A stretch of 64,000 nucleotides of DNA from Leptodactylus fallax. Taxonomy: Eukaryota; Chordata; Amphibia; Anura; Leptodactylidae. This document shows positions 1 to 9,814 of the stretch, one piece after another. Location: contig CAMRHE010000011.1 in NCBI GenBank assembly GCA_947044405.1, positions 7,112,501 through 7,176,500 of the forward strand, read 5' to 3'. The notes beneath the pieces were generated by a model. The model was not told the origin of the DNA and made no database searches. It worked only from the letters and a program-made list of their open reading frames with translations. The position numbers and the translations under genes are program-made. The first letter of the stretch is position 1. The number at the start of each line of letters is the position of its first letter.

Positions 1-569
1 ACCTCTGCCACCTCCTGAAAACTAGATGCTATTGCATCTTCCTCTGCTTCTGGATTTCCATCAGCCTCTACACTTGCTCAGGTGAGTTTTTTTCATATTT
101 CTAGGCCTGCTGTGACTTGTGGTGCACTGTGCCTAGTGGTCAGTCATCGTCCACTGCCACCCAGTAAGTCACTGGTATGGGGCTCCATACCACACTGCTG
201 TGCATCCGGCTCCCTCTCTAACTTCCAGATCTTCTCCTTGCCAGCAGTCCTCAACTGATCCTCCTCTGCTCCTCCTTGCAGAGATTTCCACCAGTACCTC
301 CACTCTCTTGCCATGCAAGGTCTCCAATGCCCCTATACTGTCTCCTTCCTCCTCTACTGCACAAGGGACGCCTGGTCTGCATGATCTCCAGCCCTCTCCT
401 GTTTGGCGCTACTACCATGCCCCGTCCAGCGCCAGAAAACTACAGGCACTACTGTCTCTAATACTATAGATATGGACTATACTCATGTGCCATCCATCTT
501 ACGCTCTAGAGACTCCTACAAGATCTCCTCAGAACCAGTGGACTTCAGAGGCCAATACCTCCCAATTAA
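1..569. other. No gene recognised
   Basis: C/T-rich sequence with short open frames that show no family signature. It lies directly upstream of an L1 ORF1 relic in the same orientation, so it may be decayed 5' sequence of that L1. This is inferred from position only. Confidence 0.4.
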
Positions 570-608
570 AAGCCTCGGTCTCGTGTATATCAGCTATTTA
601 CTAAACAA

Positions 609-1190
609 GACTTTAAATCTCTTGTGGGGGAGGTAGGTGAAGCTTGTAGACTATAGATTAGTGCAGTACATCAAGATGTTTAACAGGGGGCTCATAGAGT
701 GGGGCAACTAGAGGAAGACCATAAAGCAGCATGGGAGGTAGTCCGTACTCTCCAGGATTAAGTTACGTCCCAAGGACTGCCAATACGAGACCTCCAACAC
801 TACGTAGAGTACCTTGATGACAGAGACCGCAGACACAACATCACAGTAAGAGGTTTCCCAGAGTCTTCAGGGGAAGGGAACGTCTTTCTCAACTTGCAAC
901 GCCTTTCCAACTCTGTTCTGGAACGTCTGCAAGACTCTCCCCTACAAATGGACCGGGCTCACTGAGGTCTCTGTCCCACATCTACTACTGGAAACCCAAA
1001 AACATAATTTGCCGTATTACCGATTTTCACCTCAAGGAGGAAGTAAGGAAGTAATAGCTAATGTGCTTCCCATTTAGCCTTTCAGCATGCCACAATGGAA
1101 AAACAGTGACACACTGCTACCCTGAAGACCTACAGACATTCTCTGAAGCCCTCGATCTGCTGCCTCCAAGTGTCCTTGACTGGCCTGCCA
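609..1190 (+). pseudogene. L1-type LINE ORF1 protein relic
   Basis: Translating from 609 gives a charged, coiled-coil-like stretch (LEEDHKAAWEVVRTLQD, from about 708), then after a stop RDLQHYVEYLDDRDRRHN, followed by ITVRGFPES and, near 950, MDRAH. 'DRxRRxNxxxRGxPES' and 'DRAH' are signatures of the RRM-like domain of L1 ORF1p (Transposase_22 family), the RNA-binding nucleic acid chaperone of the L1 particle. Near 990-1040 another frame reads NPKNIICRITDFHLKEEV, typical of the C-terminal domain. There are in-frame stops near 651, 681, 768 and 962, plus frameshifts, so it is dead. The L1 assignment is good; the subfamily is unknown. Confidence 0.8.
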
Positions 1191-1786
1191 TTTAATTTCC
1201 TGCTTTACTTCCACCTACTTTGGAGCTTCACAAGAGTCAACGATGATAGCACACTCCCATTACGGTGACAGCCACCACCACAATGAGTATCATCTTTTTC
1301 TTCTACACTCCCCCCATTAAGCTCATAGACTTTCGGGACTATACTATATTTAAATTTATGTCACCTAACCGCCCCATATGGTGATGCCTGTTATCCTCCA
1401 TTGTTACTCCTCTCCCCTCAAATTGGAATGTAATGTCTTGCTAGTAATGTACCTCCTCTCATACATCCCTCTGCTAAGCCATATTGGTGGTGGCCCTCTA
1501 CTTTTGCAGACCCCTACCCTCTGTTACCACCAATTATGCCAGTTTCTAATGCCTTGATGACTGCCACCCTCCCCAGAAGGAGTCGCTATCCTTTCTTCAC
1601 CTCCCTACTGGGAATGCTGACCTACTACTTTTATTTTGTATTCTCTCTATTAGAGCTCCTAGACCGACAGATTCTTGTCCTTGTGGTCATTCTTGTTACA
1701 TGTTATTCTTGGATTTATAACTGGTATAACTGGTCATTGTCTTTTTAACAACACTGTTGCATTGTCTCTTTTCAGTGAAGCTTATG
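1191..1786. other. L1 inter-ORF region, decayed; nothing coding recognised
   Basis: Sequence between the L1 ORF1 relic and the start of the ORF2 relic. Short open frames (for example 1536-1748) are hydrophobic and low in information; I see no domain. It ends where the tandem-duplicated unit begins (1787), because the same sequence is absent upstream of copies 2 and 3. Confidence 0.4.
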
Positions 1787-1875
1787 TATTGTTTTTGCAT
1801 ACGCTGAAGGAGCAGTTTGGTATGCCTACCCCCTACGCCACCAGCACCACCTGGTGAGCCCTGTATACTTTCCAA

Positions 1876-2190
1876 TGGTTAGATTTCTTACTTTAGATGT
1901 CAAGGGAATTAACTCTAACATTAAGCGCTGCGTAGTTCCCGTATAGACATAGCCTTTCTACAAGAGACTCACCTAGGTCCAGAAGCTTCCTTTAACTTTG
2001 CATAACACTGGTTCCTCTAACTTATATGACAAATGCACCTTCCAAAAGAGCTGGAGTGGCAATTTTGGTTTCAATATCTTGACCCTTCCAGACTCATAAT
2101 GTAGAAAAAAAAATATCTTATAGTCCATGTATTCCTGCACAGCCTCTCTATGGTACTTTTCAACGTGTATACCCCCACCTCTTCAAAACC
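1876..2190 (+). pseudogene. L1 ORF2 endonuclease N-terminus relic (copy 1)
   Basis: The frame reads FLTLDVKGINSNIKRC, then in a shifted frame RIDIAFLQETHLGPEA, and near 2155 FNVYTPTS. 'NVxGLNSxxKR' followed by 'IxFLQETH' is the start of the apurinic-like endonuclease domain of L1 ORF2p, which nicks target DNA for reverse transcription; QETH carries a catalytic Glu. The reading frame is shifted and stopped several times and the rest of ORF2 is missing. It follows the ORF1 relic in the expected order. Confidence 0.8.
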
Positions 2191-2454
2191 TCCCAATTCC
2201 TGATAGCGTTTTTAACAGCAAATTGCTCTGAATCTGTAAGGGCTATCATGATGAACTTGGTATTATTTTAAAGATGAGATTCTCTTTAAAATGAATCCAA
2301 GCTCATCTTCATAGCCTTAATGGACCCTAAGATGTGAGGCTATAAAGTGTCTTCCCCTGTCCTGCCTAAGGCATCATCTTGGAGCTACGTGAAGAAGGAA
2401 GAGAAGGGGGAAGGAACAGAGCTGCAGACTGCAGAGACAATGATAATGAAAATC
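2191..2454. other. Unassigned repeat sequence within unit
   Basis: Between the L1 relic and the Tc1 fragment. It contains a G/A-rich stretch ('gaagaaggaagagaagg') and no recognisable domain. An open frame beginning at 2347 runs through it into the Tc1 C-terminus, which I regard as accidental joining. Copies at about 10130-10394 and 18074-18337. Confidence 0.4.
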
Positions 2455-2836
2455 GCTGTTCACAGACACTCTCCATCCAATCTGGCTGAGCTTGAGCTAT
2501 TTTGCAAAGAAGAATGGGTAAAAATCTCAGTCTCTAGTTGTGCAAAGCTGGTAGAGACATACCCCAAAAGACTTGCAGCTGTAATTGCAGTGACAGGTGA
2601 CTTTACAAATTATTGGTATAGGGGGGTTGAAGATTTTTGCATGTCACACTTTTCAGATTTTTATTTTATTGAAAAATGTTGAAAACCATGTATCATTTTC
2701 CTTCCACTTCACAATTATCTGATATTTTGTGTTTGTCTATCACTTAAAATCTCAATAAAATACATTTAAATATGTGGTTGTAAGGTGACAAAATGTGAAA
2801 AAGTTCAAAGGGTATGAATACTTTTGAAAGCCACTG
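2455..2836 (+). mobile_element. Tc1 element, 3' fragment with right TIR (copy 1)
   Basis: The frame reads SPSNLAELELFCKEEWVKIS, then LVETYPKRLAAVIAV: the C-terminus of a DD34E Tc1 transposase after the catalytic core. The region from about 2780 to the terminal 'ccactg' (2836), followed by TA, is the right inverted terminus and matches the terminus of the oppositely oriented Tc1 at 7270-8470. The 5' part of the element, with all catalytic residues, is absent, so it cannot act. Confidence 0.8.
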
Positions 2837-2838
2837 TA

Positions 2839-3940
2839 CAAGGGAAAAGAAACCAGAAGTTATCCCCAGAGTTACCCCCCCCCCCCCCCATGATAGGAAC
2901 TACTGGGGACAAAGTAGGGAATTTGGAGTTCCCAATGTATTCCGCACAGCTTACATATTCACTTTTCACCGTCCAATGTGCATATACGTCTGGCATACTA
3001 ATGCTCACTACACCCATAGATAAATTATTTGAGGGGTGCAGTTTTTGAAATGGGGTCACTTTCTAGGGAATTCCAATTTTCTGGTACCTTAGAGACTCTG
3101 CAAACATGACATGCCGTGCAGATACCAAGCATTTAAATCTGCGCTCCCAAAGCCACATAGCGCTCCTTCCCTTCTGTGCCCTGCTGTGTACATAACTGCA
3201 GTTTATGCCCACATGCATGACACTGGTGTACCCAGGATACAACTGTGCTCCCAAGCAGCAGTTTATACCCACATATATAATTTTTTTGTATAGGATAGCC
3301 CACTTAATAGTTTTAGGAGTGCATGTCCCTGATGACACACAAAGTGGGTGCAATGTATTGGGCACTGAAATGTCATTTCAGTTTTCACTATGTACATTAA
3401 TTTTTGGGAAACACTCCTGGGATCAAAATGATAACCCCTTGATAAATTCCTTGAGGGGTGTAGCTTCTAAATGGGGTCATTTTTGAGAGTTTTCCATTGT
3501 ACTGGTACTGGACGGTTTATTGGAAAAAAAAGAAATTTTTCATTTTTACGTTCCCATGCTAAAAGAATCTATGAAACAGCTGTGAGGTCAAAATTCTCAC
3601 CATACCCTTTGATAAATCTTATGAGGGGTGTTGTTTCCAAAATGCGGTCACCTTTTGGGGGTTTCGATTGTACTGGTACTTTAGGAGCTCTGCAAATGAA
3701 ACATAGCACCCGAAAACTATTCCAGCAAAATCTACCCTCCAAAAGCCAAATAGCGCTCTTTCCATACTGAGCCCCGCTATATACCCATACAACAGTTGAG
3801 GTATTTCCGTGTTAAGGAGAAATTGTGTAACGAACTTGGTAGAGCTTTTTCTCCTTTAACCTCTTGTAAAAATGAAAAATTTGGGGCTAAATTGATGTTT
3901 TAACCAAAAAAAAAGGAACTTTTCATTTTCACATCCCAAT
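2839..3940 (+). repeat. Frog 'GGGTGTAGTTT' array, part 1 (copy 1)
   Basis: Contains degenerate units with the landmarks 'gataaattccttgaggggtg', 'aaatggggtca', 'ctattccagcaaaatct' and 'agccaaatagcgctctt'. Landmarks recur near 3020, 3440 and 3610, so units are unequal. The array is the interior of a TTAA-type element (compare 29325-32300) and is interrupted by the hAT element at 3941; it resumes at 6456. A 15-C run lies at 2875-2889. Confidence 0.85.
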
Positions 3941-4154
3941 CAGGGTCGGACTGGCCCACCGGGGAACCGGTGAATCCACTGGTGGCCCCGAGCCCAGACT
4001 ATTAGTCCTCATGTCATGGAGGCCCGATCAGGATCCTGACCATCCCGAGCGGGCCCCTGACCAGTGGCGTAACGATCGCGGTCGCTATACATACTGTTAT
4101 TGGAAAGGGACCCTGGCATAATGAAGGACCCTTTCCAATAGATGGCAGCCCAGG

Positions 4155-4425
4155 GGAGGTGACTGAAAACAATAAACACATATTCTCACCTCTCCTGGGC
4201 ATAGCATCCTCTCCAACGCTCTTCCGTCCTGTGACTGAGGCCTGTGATTAGGCCCCAGAGGTCACATGGGGGCGCGGCCACGTAATGACGTCAGTGCTCC
4301 TCCACGTGACCGCTGAGGCCCAATCACAGGCCTCAGCAGCGACGTCGGAAAAGGGCCTGAAGACGCTGAAGACGACAGGATGGAGCGAGGATGCCAAGGA
4401 AAGGTAAGGCAAGGTGAGTATGAAT
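4155..4425. promoter_or_regulatory. CpG-rich promoter-like core with outward splice donors
   Basis: Holds TGACGTCA (4286-4293), CACGTG (4303-4308) and CCAAT (about 4320-4324) within 40 bp, in DNA rich in CpG. On the plus strand AAG|GTAAGG and AAG|GTGAGT follow at 4401-4417. On the minus strand GAG|GTGAGA reads outward near 4160. Flanks form an imperfect inverted repeat. Similar cores occur at 52520-52870 and 63440-63700. Activity is not shown; this is a motif-based inference. Copies at about 12095-12365 and 20039-20309. Confidence 0.45.
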
Positions 4426-4540
4426 GTTTGTTATTTTTAATCACTTCCCCTGGGCCTCCGATTATTATACTCTGGGGTCTGAGGAGACTCCAGAGTATAG
4501 TAATAGCACTGAAGCGGAGGGGGGCTATTGGGCGCATATA

Positions 4541-4700
4541 ACACTGTGTGGGGGCCACTGTAGAGCATATAATACTGTGTGGGGGGCCACTGTGGAGCTT
4601 ATAATACTGTGTGGGGGCCACTGTGGAGCTTATAATACTGTGTGGGGGCCACTGTGGAGCTTATAATACTGGGTGGGGGCCACTGTGGAGCTTATACAGT
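4541..4700 (+). repeat. 31-bp minisatellite, ~5 units
   Basis: Unit of about 31 bp, of the form 'ctgtgtgggggccactgtgg' followed by 'agcttataata'. The same unit family recurs inside other hAT-like elements (46170-46680, 50473-50678, 52330-52480, 58880-59330, 61905-63410). Copies here at about 12480-12640 and 20424-20583. Open frames through it are by-products of the repeat. Confidence 0.9.
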
Positions 4701-4789
4701 GGCTCCTTCATTTTTTTTTTTTAATTACACCGGGGCAGGTGAAAAAAACAAAACAAAACACCCCCTCAAACTTTCTTTCCTGTCCCCAG

Positions 4790-5000
4790 TGCAGTTTGGT
4801 CCTGCAGTTCTGTTGTTTTCTTCCAGCTGAAGTTCCCCCTGCACGTGACTACCTGTGACGTCACGTGACCCCTGAGGCCAATAAGCGGCCTAAGGGAAGG
4901 GACCTGGGACGCCACAGCCAGTGTTGACTTCCGGCAAAAAGAAGACAGCGGAGCTGCAGGACCGGACTGTGTTGGGAGGACATCGGAGACAGGTGAGTAT
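4790..5000 (+). promoter_or_regulatory. Second CpG-rich core with CAG|GTGAGT donor
   Basis: Contains CACGTG (4842-4847), TGACGTCA (4856-4863) overlapping a second CACGTG (4862-4867), CCAAT (4878-4882), and then a perfect CAG|GTGAGT donor at about 4990-4998. This is the same order as in the core at 4155-4425, although the surrounding sequence differs. Its function is untested. Copies near 12728-12940 and 20672-20884. Confidence 0.4.
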
Positions 5001-5141
5001 GTTTAGTATGTTTTGTTTTTTGTTTTTTGAGGGGGAGGGTAGGGGGGATTCACCTCCCCCCAGACTAATTATAAAAAAGAAAAAAATTATACTGGACAAC
5101 CTCTTTAAAGTGTGGCGCATTAGGGGGGCCCTGGGGGATAT

Positions 5142-5563
5142 ATTAAAGGGGTTGTTCAGGCATAATTTGTTATGGTTTATCCTCAGGATAGGCCATAGAT
5201 ACCTGATCTGTAGTGGGCTGACCCCGGACCGATCAGCTGTTCGGAGCCACTTCTGATGCCCGTACTGTACACAATACAGGGCCAGAAGCAGAAAGCTCTG
5301 TCCACTGTATATTAGACGGGCACCTTCACTGCATCTCAGCACTTATTGAAGTCAGTAGGAGTTGAGCTGCAGTGAATGTGCCGGGCTGCTATACAGTGGA
5401 TGGAGCTTTCTGCTTCCGGCCCTGTGTTGTGTACAGAACGGGCTCCGGAAGTGGCTCCGGACAGCTGATGGGGCCATGTGTCAGCCCCCTACTGATCAGG
5501 TATTTATGGCCTATCCTGAGCATAGGCCATAAAAAAGATTAACCCTGGACAACCCCTTTAATA
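5142..5563. mobile_element. Palindromic MITE (TTAAAGGGG ends, copy 1)
   Basis: Begins 'attaaaggggttgt' and ends with the exact inverse 'acaacccctttaat'. Inner halves mirror each other as well ('atcctcaggataggcc' near 5178; 'ggcctatcctgagcatagg' near 5508). TTA/TAA at the edges fits a PIF/Harbinger-like 3-bp target. It has no coding capacity. Copies at 13080-13501 and 21023-21444. Confidence 0.7.
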
Positions 5564-5733
5564 TTCCCCACACAGTTTAATGTCCCCCCCACAGGATGTC
5601 AGCCCTCATCACTGTTCCCACACAATATAATGACCCCATCACTGTTCCCCATACAGTATGGGGGACCAGTGAAGAGGCCACTATGTGGGGGACCAGTGAA
5701 GTGACCATAGAAAAATTTGGCCCAGACAACTCC

Positions 5734-6104
5734 TTAAAAGAGGTTGTCCATAAACTGGAGCGACCACTGTGTCGGCCGCATGGGAGGTGTAAAAATAAGA
5801 AAAAAAAAAAAAAAAGCATACTCACCTGTCCCAGCACCCCGTTGTCCCCTGCCTGTTACTGTTCGGTCTCATGGCGGCGCCTCATTTCTGGAAATCCTGT
5901 ACCTAATTGGTTTTAGCAATCAGATGAGGTGCAGTACTCCCAGCAAGGAGTCGCCGGCACGAGACTGAATTGACCCTGGCAGTGGACAATGGAGCGCCAG
6001 GGACAAAGTAGTATGCTTTTTAATTTACTTATTTTTTTACTTTACACCTCCCGCCAGCTACATGGGTTGCTCCAATTCCTGGACGACCTCTTTAAAGGAT
6101 TTAT
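5734..6104. mobile_element. Second palindromic MITE (TTAAAAGAGGTTGTCC ends)
   Basis: Left end 'ccttaaaagaggttgtcc' and right end 'ggacgacctctttaaagg' are inverted, as are the adjacent 'actggagc' and 'gctccaatt'. It carries an A-run (about 5799-5815) and, on the minus strand, ACAG|GTGAGT at about 5820. Copies at about 13672-14044 and 21615-21986. Confidence 0.6.
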
Positions 6105-6113
6105 CAATCTTTC

Positions 6114-6154
6114 TAATATTGATGGCCTGTCCTTAGGATAGGCCATCAATATTA
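6114..6154. repeat. Palindrome TAATATTGATGGCC...GGCCATCAATATTA
   Basis: A near-perfect 41-bp palindrome with arms of about 18 bp around 'tccttagga'. It is the signature of a widespread frog MITE family, also seen at 44243-44280. Copies near 14055 and 21997. Confidence 0.85.
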
Positions 6155-6455
6155 CATCTGCGATGATACAACAGCCAGGACCTCTGCAGATCAGCTTTTC
6201 CAGGACAATGTGGCTACAGGTAAAGGTAACAATTCTTGGAGCCATGCTGTTCACTTGCCATACAAGGTGTAGCAGTAGGTTTAGGTAGTGCAGTGGTGCA
6301 CATAGTATGGCGGGTGAGCAGAATGGCTCCCGGCATGTTATTACCTTTAGCCGCCCTGTCTCGGTACCGCTGATCTGCAGGGGTCCTGATGGTGGGCCCC
6401 TAGAAACAATTCCACTGGTGGGCCCTAGACATCCCAGTCCGACACTGATCTCAAT

Positions 6456-7269
6456 GTTAATAAAAACTGTTAATCAGCTGTTGAGTCAAAATGTTCACCA
6501 TACCCCTTGATATGCTCTGTGAGGGGTGTAGTTTCTAAAACTGAGTCACTGAGGGTTTTCATTGTTTGGGTTTTCTAGGGACTCTGCAATTGCAACACGG
6601 CACCTGAAAACTATTCCAGCAAAATCTACCCTCCAAAAGCCAAATAGCGCTCTTTCCATCCGAGCCCTGTCAGGTACCCATACAGGAGATTACGACCACA
6701 TATGGGGGGGGGGTTCTGTGTTCAGGAGCAATTTTTTAACAAACCGTGGGGTGATTTTTCACCTTTAAATTCTTGTGAAAATGAAAACTGTTGGGATAAA
6801 GTGATGTTTTTGTAGTTTTTCATTTACATATCCCAATGTTAATAAAATCTGTGAAACTGATGTGGTTCCAAAATACTCACTATACATCTTGATAAATTCT
6901 GTTAGGGCTGTAGTTTCCAAACTGGGGTCACTTTTTGGGGGTTTCCATTGTATTGGTACTCTAGGAGCTCTTGAAATTAGACATGGCACCTGAAAACTAT
7001 TCCAGAAAAATCTGCTTTTCAAATTGTCGCTCCTTCCCTTCGTACACTGCTGTGTGCCCAAACTTCAGTTTACACCCACATGTGGGGTTTTTATGTGCTC
7101 GGGAGAAATTGTTCAACAAACTGTAAGATGTATTTTCTCCTTTGTGAATGTGTTAATTTTAGGGCTAAATGAATGTATTAGTGAAAAAAAAATTAAATGT
7201 CTAAATTACACCTCCATATTGTTTTACTTCCCAAATGCTGTTTTGAATTATTTGAGGGGTGCATTTTTT
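6456..7269 (+). repeat. Frog 'GGGTGTAGTTT' array, part 2 (copy 1)
   Basis: Continuation of the array after the hAT insertion, with landmarks near 6516, 6908 and 7255. The array is cut off at about 7269 by the oppositely oriented Tc1. Copies at 14396-15210 and 22338-23151. Confidence 0.85.
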
Positions 7270-8470
7270 GCCCATTCTTCTTTGCAAAATAGCTCAAGCT
7301 CAGACAGATTGGATGGAGAACATCTGTGATCAGCAATTTTTATGTCTTGCTACAGATGCTCAATGGGATTTAGGTCTGGACTTTGGCGATTCTAACACAT
7401 GAATATTCTTTGATCTAAACCATTCCACTGTAGCTCTGGTTTTATGTTTAGGGTCATTGTCTTGCTGGAAGGTGAATCTCCTTCCCAGTCTCAAGCCTTT
7501 TGCTGCCTTCCCATCAACTCTGACCAGCTTCCCATTCCCTGCTGAAGAAAAGCATCCCACAACATGATGCTGCCACCACCATGGGGATGGTGTGTTCAGG
7601 TCGATGAGCAGTGTTACTTTTTTGCCACAGTGATACTTTTATTGCTTTGCTTTTAGGCCAGATGAGACCAAAACTTTGGTGTTATCTGACCAGAGCACTT
7701 TCTTGCACATGTTTGCTGTGTCCCCTATATGGCTTGTGGCAAACTGCAAACGGCACTTTTTATGTCTTTCTTTCAACAATGGTTTTCTTCTTGCCACTCT
7801 TCCATAAAGGACAGATTTGTGGAGCGCACAACTTATAGTTGTCCTGTGGACAGATTCTCCCATCTGAGCTGTGGATTTCTGCAGCTCCTCCAGAGTTACC
7901 ATGGGCCTCTTGGCTGCTTCTCTTACCAGTGCTCTCCTTGCTCGATCTGTCAGTTTAGGTGGACACCCATAGGTTTGCAGTTGTAGAATACTTTTTCCAT
8001 TTTTGGATGATGGATTGAACATCTTGGGATATGTTTTTATAACCTAACCCTGCTTTAAACTTCTCCACAACTTTATCTCTGACCTGCCTAGTGAGTTTAT
8101 TAATCTTCACAATGTTGTTTGTTCACTAGTGTTCTCTAACAAACCACTGAGGCCTTCACAGAACAGGTGTATTTATACTGAGACTAAATTGCACACAGTT
8201 GGACTCTATTAACTAATTAAGTGACTTCTGAAGGCAATTGATTGCACTGGATTTTATTTAGGGATATCAGAGTACAGGGGGCTGAATACTTTTGCATGTC
8301 ACACTTTTCAGATTTTTATTTGATTAAATAATGTATAATTTTCGTTCCACTTCACAATTATGTGCTACAATGTGTTGGTCTATCACTTAATAAAATACAA
8401 TAAGTTTGTGGTTGTAAGTTGACAAAATGTGAAAAAGTTCAAGGGGTATGAATACTTTGGCAAGCCACTG
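7270..8470 (-). mobile_element. Tc1 (DD34E-type) element, 5' part, truncated (copy 1)
   Basis: On the minus strand the left TIR starts at 8470 ('cagtggcttgccaaagtatt'), bordered by TA. Transposase sequence follows and stops abruptly at 7270 in the C-terminal region (reading KEEW), with no right TIR. Pieces of the same family, carrying exactly the missing 3' end, lie at 2455-2836 on the other strand. Confidence 0.85.
7360..8022 (-). pseudogene. Tc1 transposase, broken (copy 1)
   Basis: Two open pieces. At 7639-8022 (127 codons) there is a helix-turn-helix half (KLTDRARRALVREAAKRP), then GRVARRKPLLKERHKKCRLQ and KKVLWSDNTKV with the first catalytic Asp. At 7360-7560 (66 codons) there is MGCFSSAGNGKLVRVDGKAA followed by FTFQQDNDPKH with the second Asp. 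The N-terminal helix-turn-helix (about 8025-8110) lies in another frame and the region around the third catalytic Glu is disrupted. The enzyme would have cut and pasted Tc1 DNA at TA sites; this copy cannot. Confidence 0.85.
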
Positions 8471-8472
8471 TA

Positions 8473-8723
8473 AATCTGAAAAATCGCTGTTACAATTATA
8501 AACCTTCTAATGTCCAAAATAAATTAAAGGACGATTAAAAGCTGATGCCAGTATAAAGCAAATATATGGATATATATGGTAGATAATATTTCTTAATGTA
8601 TTTGGGTGGTATGACTATCTGTCTAAAAATCAGAGCATTTCACATTTTGAAAATTGCGATTTTTTTTTTTTATTTCCTATTTTTTTTTTAAATAATTCCA
8701 AAATATTGATCAATGTTTACCAT
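8473..8723 (+). repeat. Tail of the TTAA-type element
   Basis: Landmarks 'aaaccttctaatgtcc', 'taaaggacgattaaaagctg' and 'gggtggtatgactatctgtc' correspond to the end of the full element at 32340-32587. It runs straight into the next element head at 8724. Confidence 0.7.
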
Positions 8724-9722
8724 TAACCCCTTCCCTAAATCCACCGTAATAGTACGGTGCTGCGGGGAAGGATTTCCTGCAAACCACCGTACTACTACAG
8801 CGGAAGCATGGTGCGCACACAGAAACTGTGTGCGCACCGTGCTTTGCGGGTGTCAGCCGTATGTAATAGCTAACACTGTCCTCTAACACCCCCGGTCAAA
8901 ACATGACCGCGGCACCTCAGGGGTTTAATTATATATTGGGGTCCCGATCCGCCCCCCCCCCCCCCCCCGCGACATTTTCAGGGTGTGCCGCTGTTCCTGC
9001 ATAGGCTGCATAGGCTGACAGCCTCCTATACACTGCAATACATGTGTATTGCAGCATATACCTATTGATCCAGCGATCAGAAGATCACTGCTTCAATCCC
9101 CTATGGGGACAAAAAAAAATGTAAAAAAAAGTAAAAAAAAAAATGTTTAAACATGTTAAAAAAAATAGCAAATGAATAAAGCCCCCAAAATCCCATATTC
9201 CCATATTAAATGTTTTATTATGTAAAATAAAGAAAATAAAAAAACAATACATATTTGGTATCTCCACGTCCGTAAATACCCGAACAATAAAACTAAAACA
9301 TTATTTAACCCGCATGCTGAATGACATTTAAAAAAAAAATGTAGAAAACTGCACAAAATAATGATTATTCACTATCTTTCCTCACAAAATGTTCAATAAA
9401 AACTGATCAAAAGGTCAGATGAAAACCAAAATGGTATCAATAAAAAGCACAGGTCGTTCCGCAAAAATTACGCCCTCAAACAGCTCTCTCAACAGAAAAA
9501 TAAAAATGTTATGCCTTTCAGAAGATGGCGATTCATTGATTTTTTTCCCTAAATGGAATTTTATTCTGCACAATTAGCAACACATAAAAAAACAACATAA
9601 ATTAGGTATCTACATAATTGTACAGACCTCCAGAATAAAGGTAACATGTTTCTTATGCTGTACACTGCATGGCAAAAAAAAAATGTTAAAAGCAATTCCA
9701 GAATTGATGATTTCTTTTATAT
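8724..9722 (+). mobile_element. Head of a TTAA-flanked element (copy 1, cut by the unit junction)
   Basis: Starts TTAACCCCTTCCC, then a hairpin-rich CpG stretch ('gcgcacacagaaactgtgtgcgcacc' spans about 8812-8839), a 17-C run (about 8952-8968), and A/T-rich sequence ('cagaagatggcgattcattg'). The same head occurs at 16665-17666 and, complete, at 24605. It is truncated at 9722 by the duplication breakpoint. No protein is encoded. Confidence 0.8.
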
Positions 9723-9814
9723 TTATATTGTTTTTGCATACGCTGAAGGAGCAGTTTGGTATGCCTACCCCCTACGCCACCAGCACCACCTGGTGAGCCC
9801 TGTATACTTTCCAA

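Larger units (their letters stand above)
3941..6447 (+). mobile_element. Non-autonomous hAT element with 8-bp TSD (copy 1)
   Basis: Termini are CAGGGTCGGACTGG (left) and CCAGTCCGACACTG (right), near-perfect inverted repeats. The flanks are 'atcccaat' (3933-3940) and 'atctcaat' (6448-6455; 'atcccaat' in copies 2 and 3), an 8-bp duplication typical of the hAT superfamily. Removing the element restores a continuous array sequence. I see no transposase, so it must have been mobilised in trans. Inside are two CpG-rich cores with splice donors, a 31-bp minisatellite and several palindromic MITEs. At 4053 an internal 'cagtggcgtaac' resembles the end of another hAT repeat, so the element is probably composite. 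Confidence 0.9.
1787..9722 (+). repeat. 7.94 kb tandem unit, copy 1
   Basis: The first of three head-to-tail copies. The left edge is inside an L1 ORF2 relic ('tattgtttttgcat' at 1787). The right edge is inside the head of a TTAA-flanked element ('atttcttttatat', ending 9722). Differences from the other copies are mostly homopolymer lengths plus a few substitutions. Private variants include T at 6451, where copies 2 and 3 have C, T at 5912 and T at 7090. The unit is built entirely of transposon pieces, listed separately. Confidence 0.95.

Noticed and set aside
2347..2682. 111-codon frame joined to the Tc1 C-terminus
   Set aside because: The N-terminal part comes from unrelated repeat sequence; copy 2 breaks it. 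Only the Tc1 part is meaningful.
4541..4700. CRISPR-like array
   Set aside because: The units are contiguous with no unique spacers, in a vertebrate transposon; a minisatellite.
4890..5342. 150-codon frame on the minus strand
   Set aside because: It spans part of a CpG core and half of a palindromic MITE; copies 2 and 3 break it by small indels.
8471..8495. 'gaaaatcgctgtt' shared with the edge of the other Tc1 fragment (near 2447)
   Set aside because: About 13 bp of similarity in A/T-rich DNA could be chance; I cannot build a mechanism on it.
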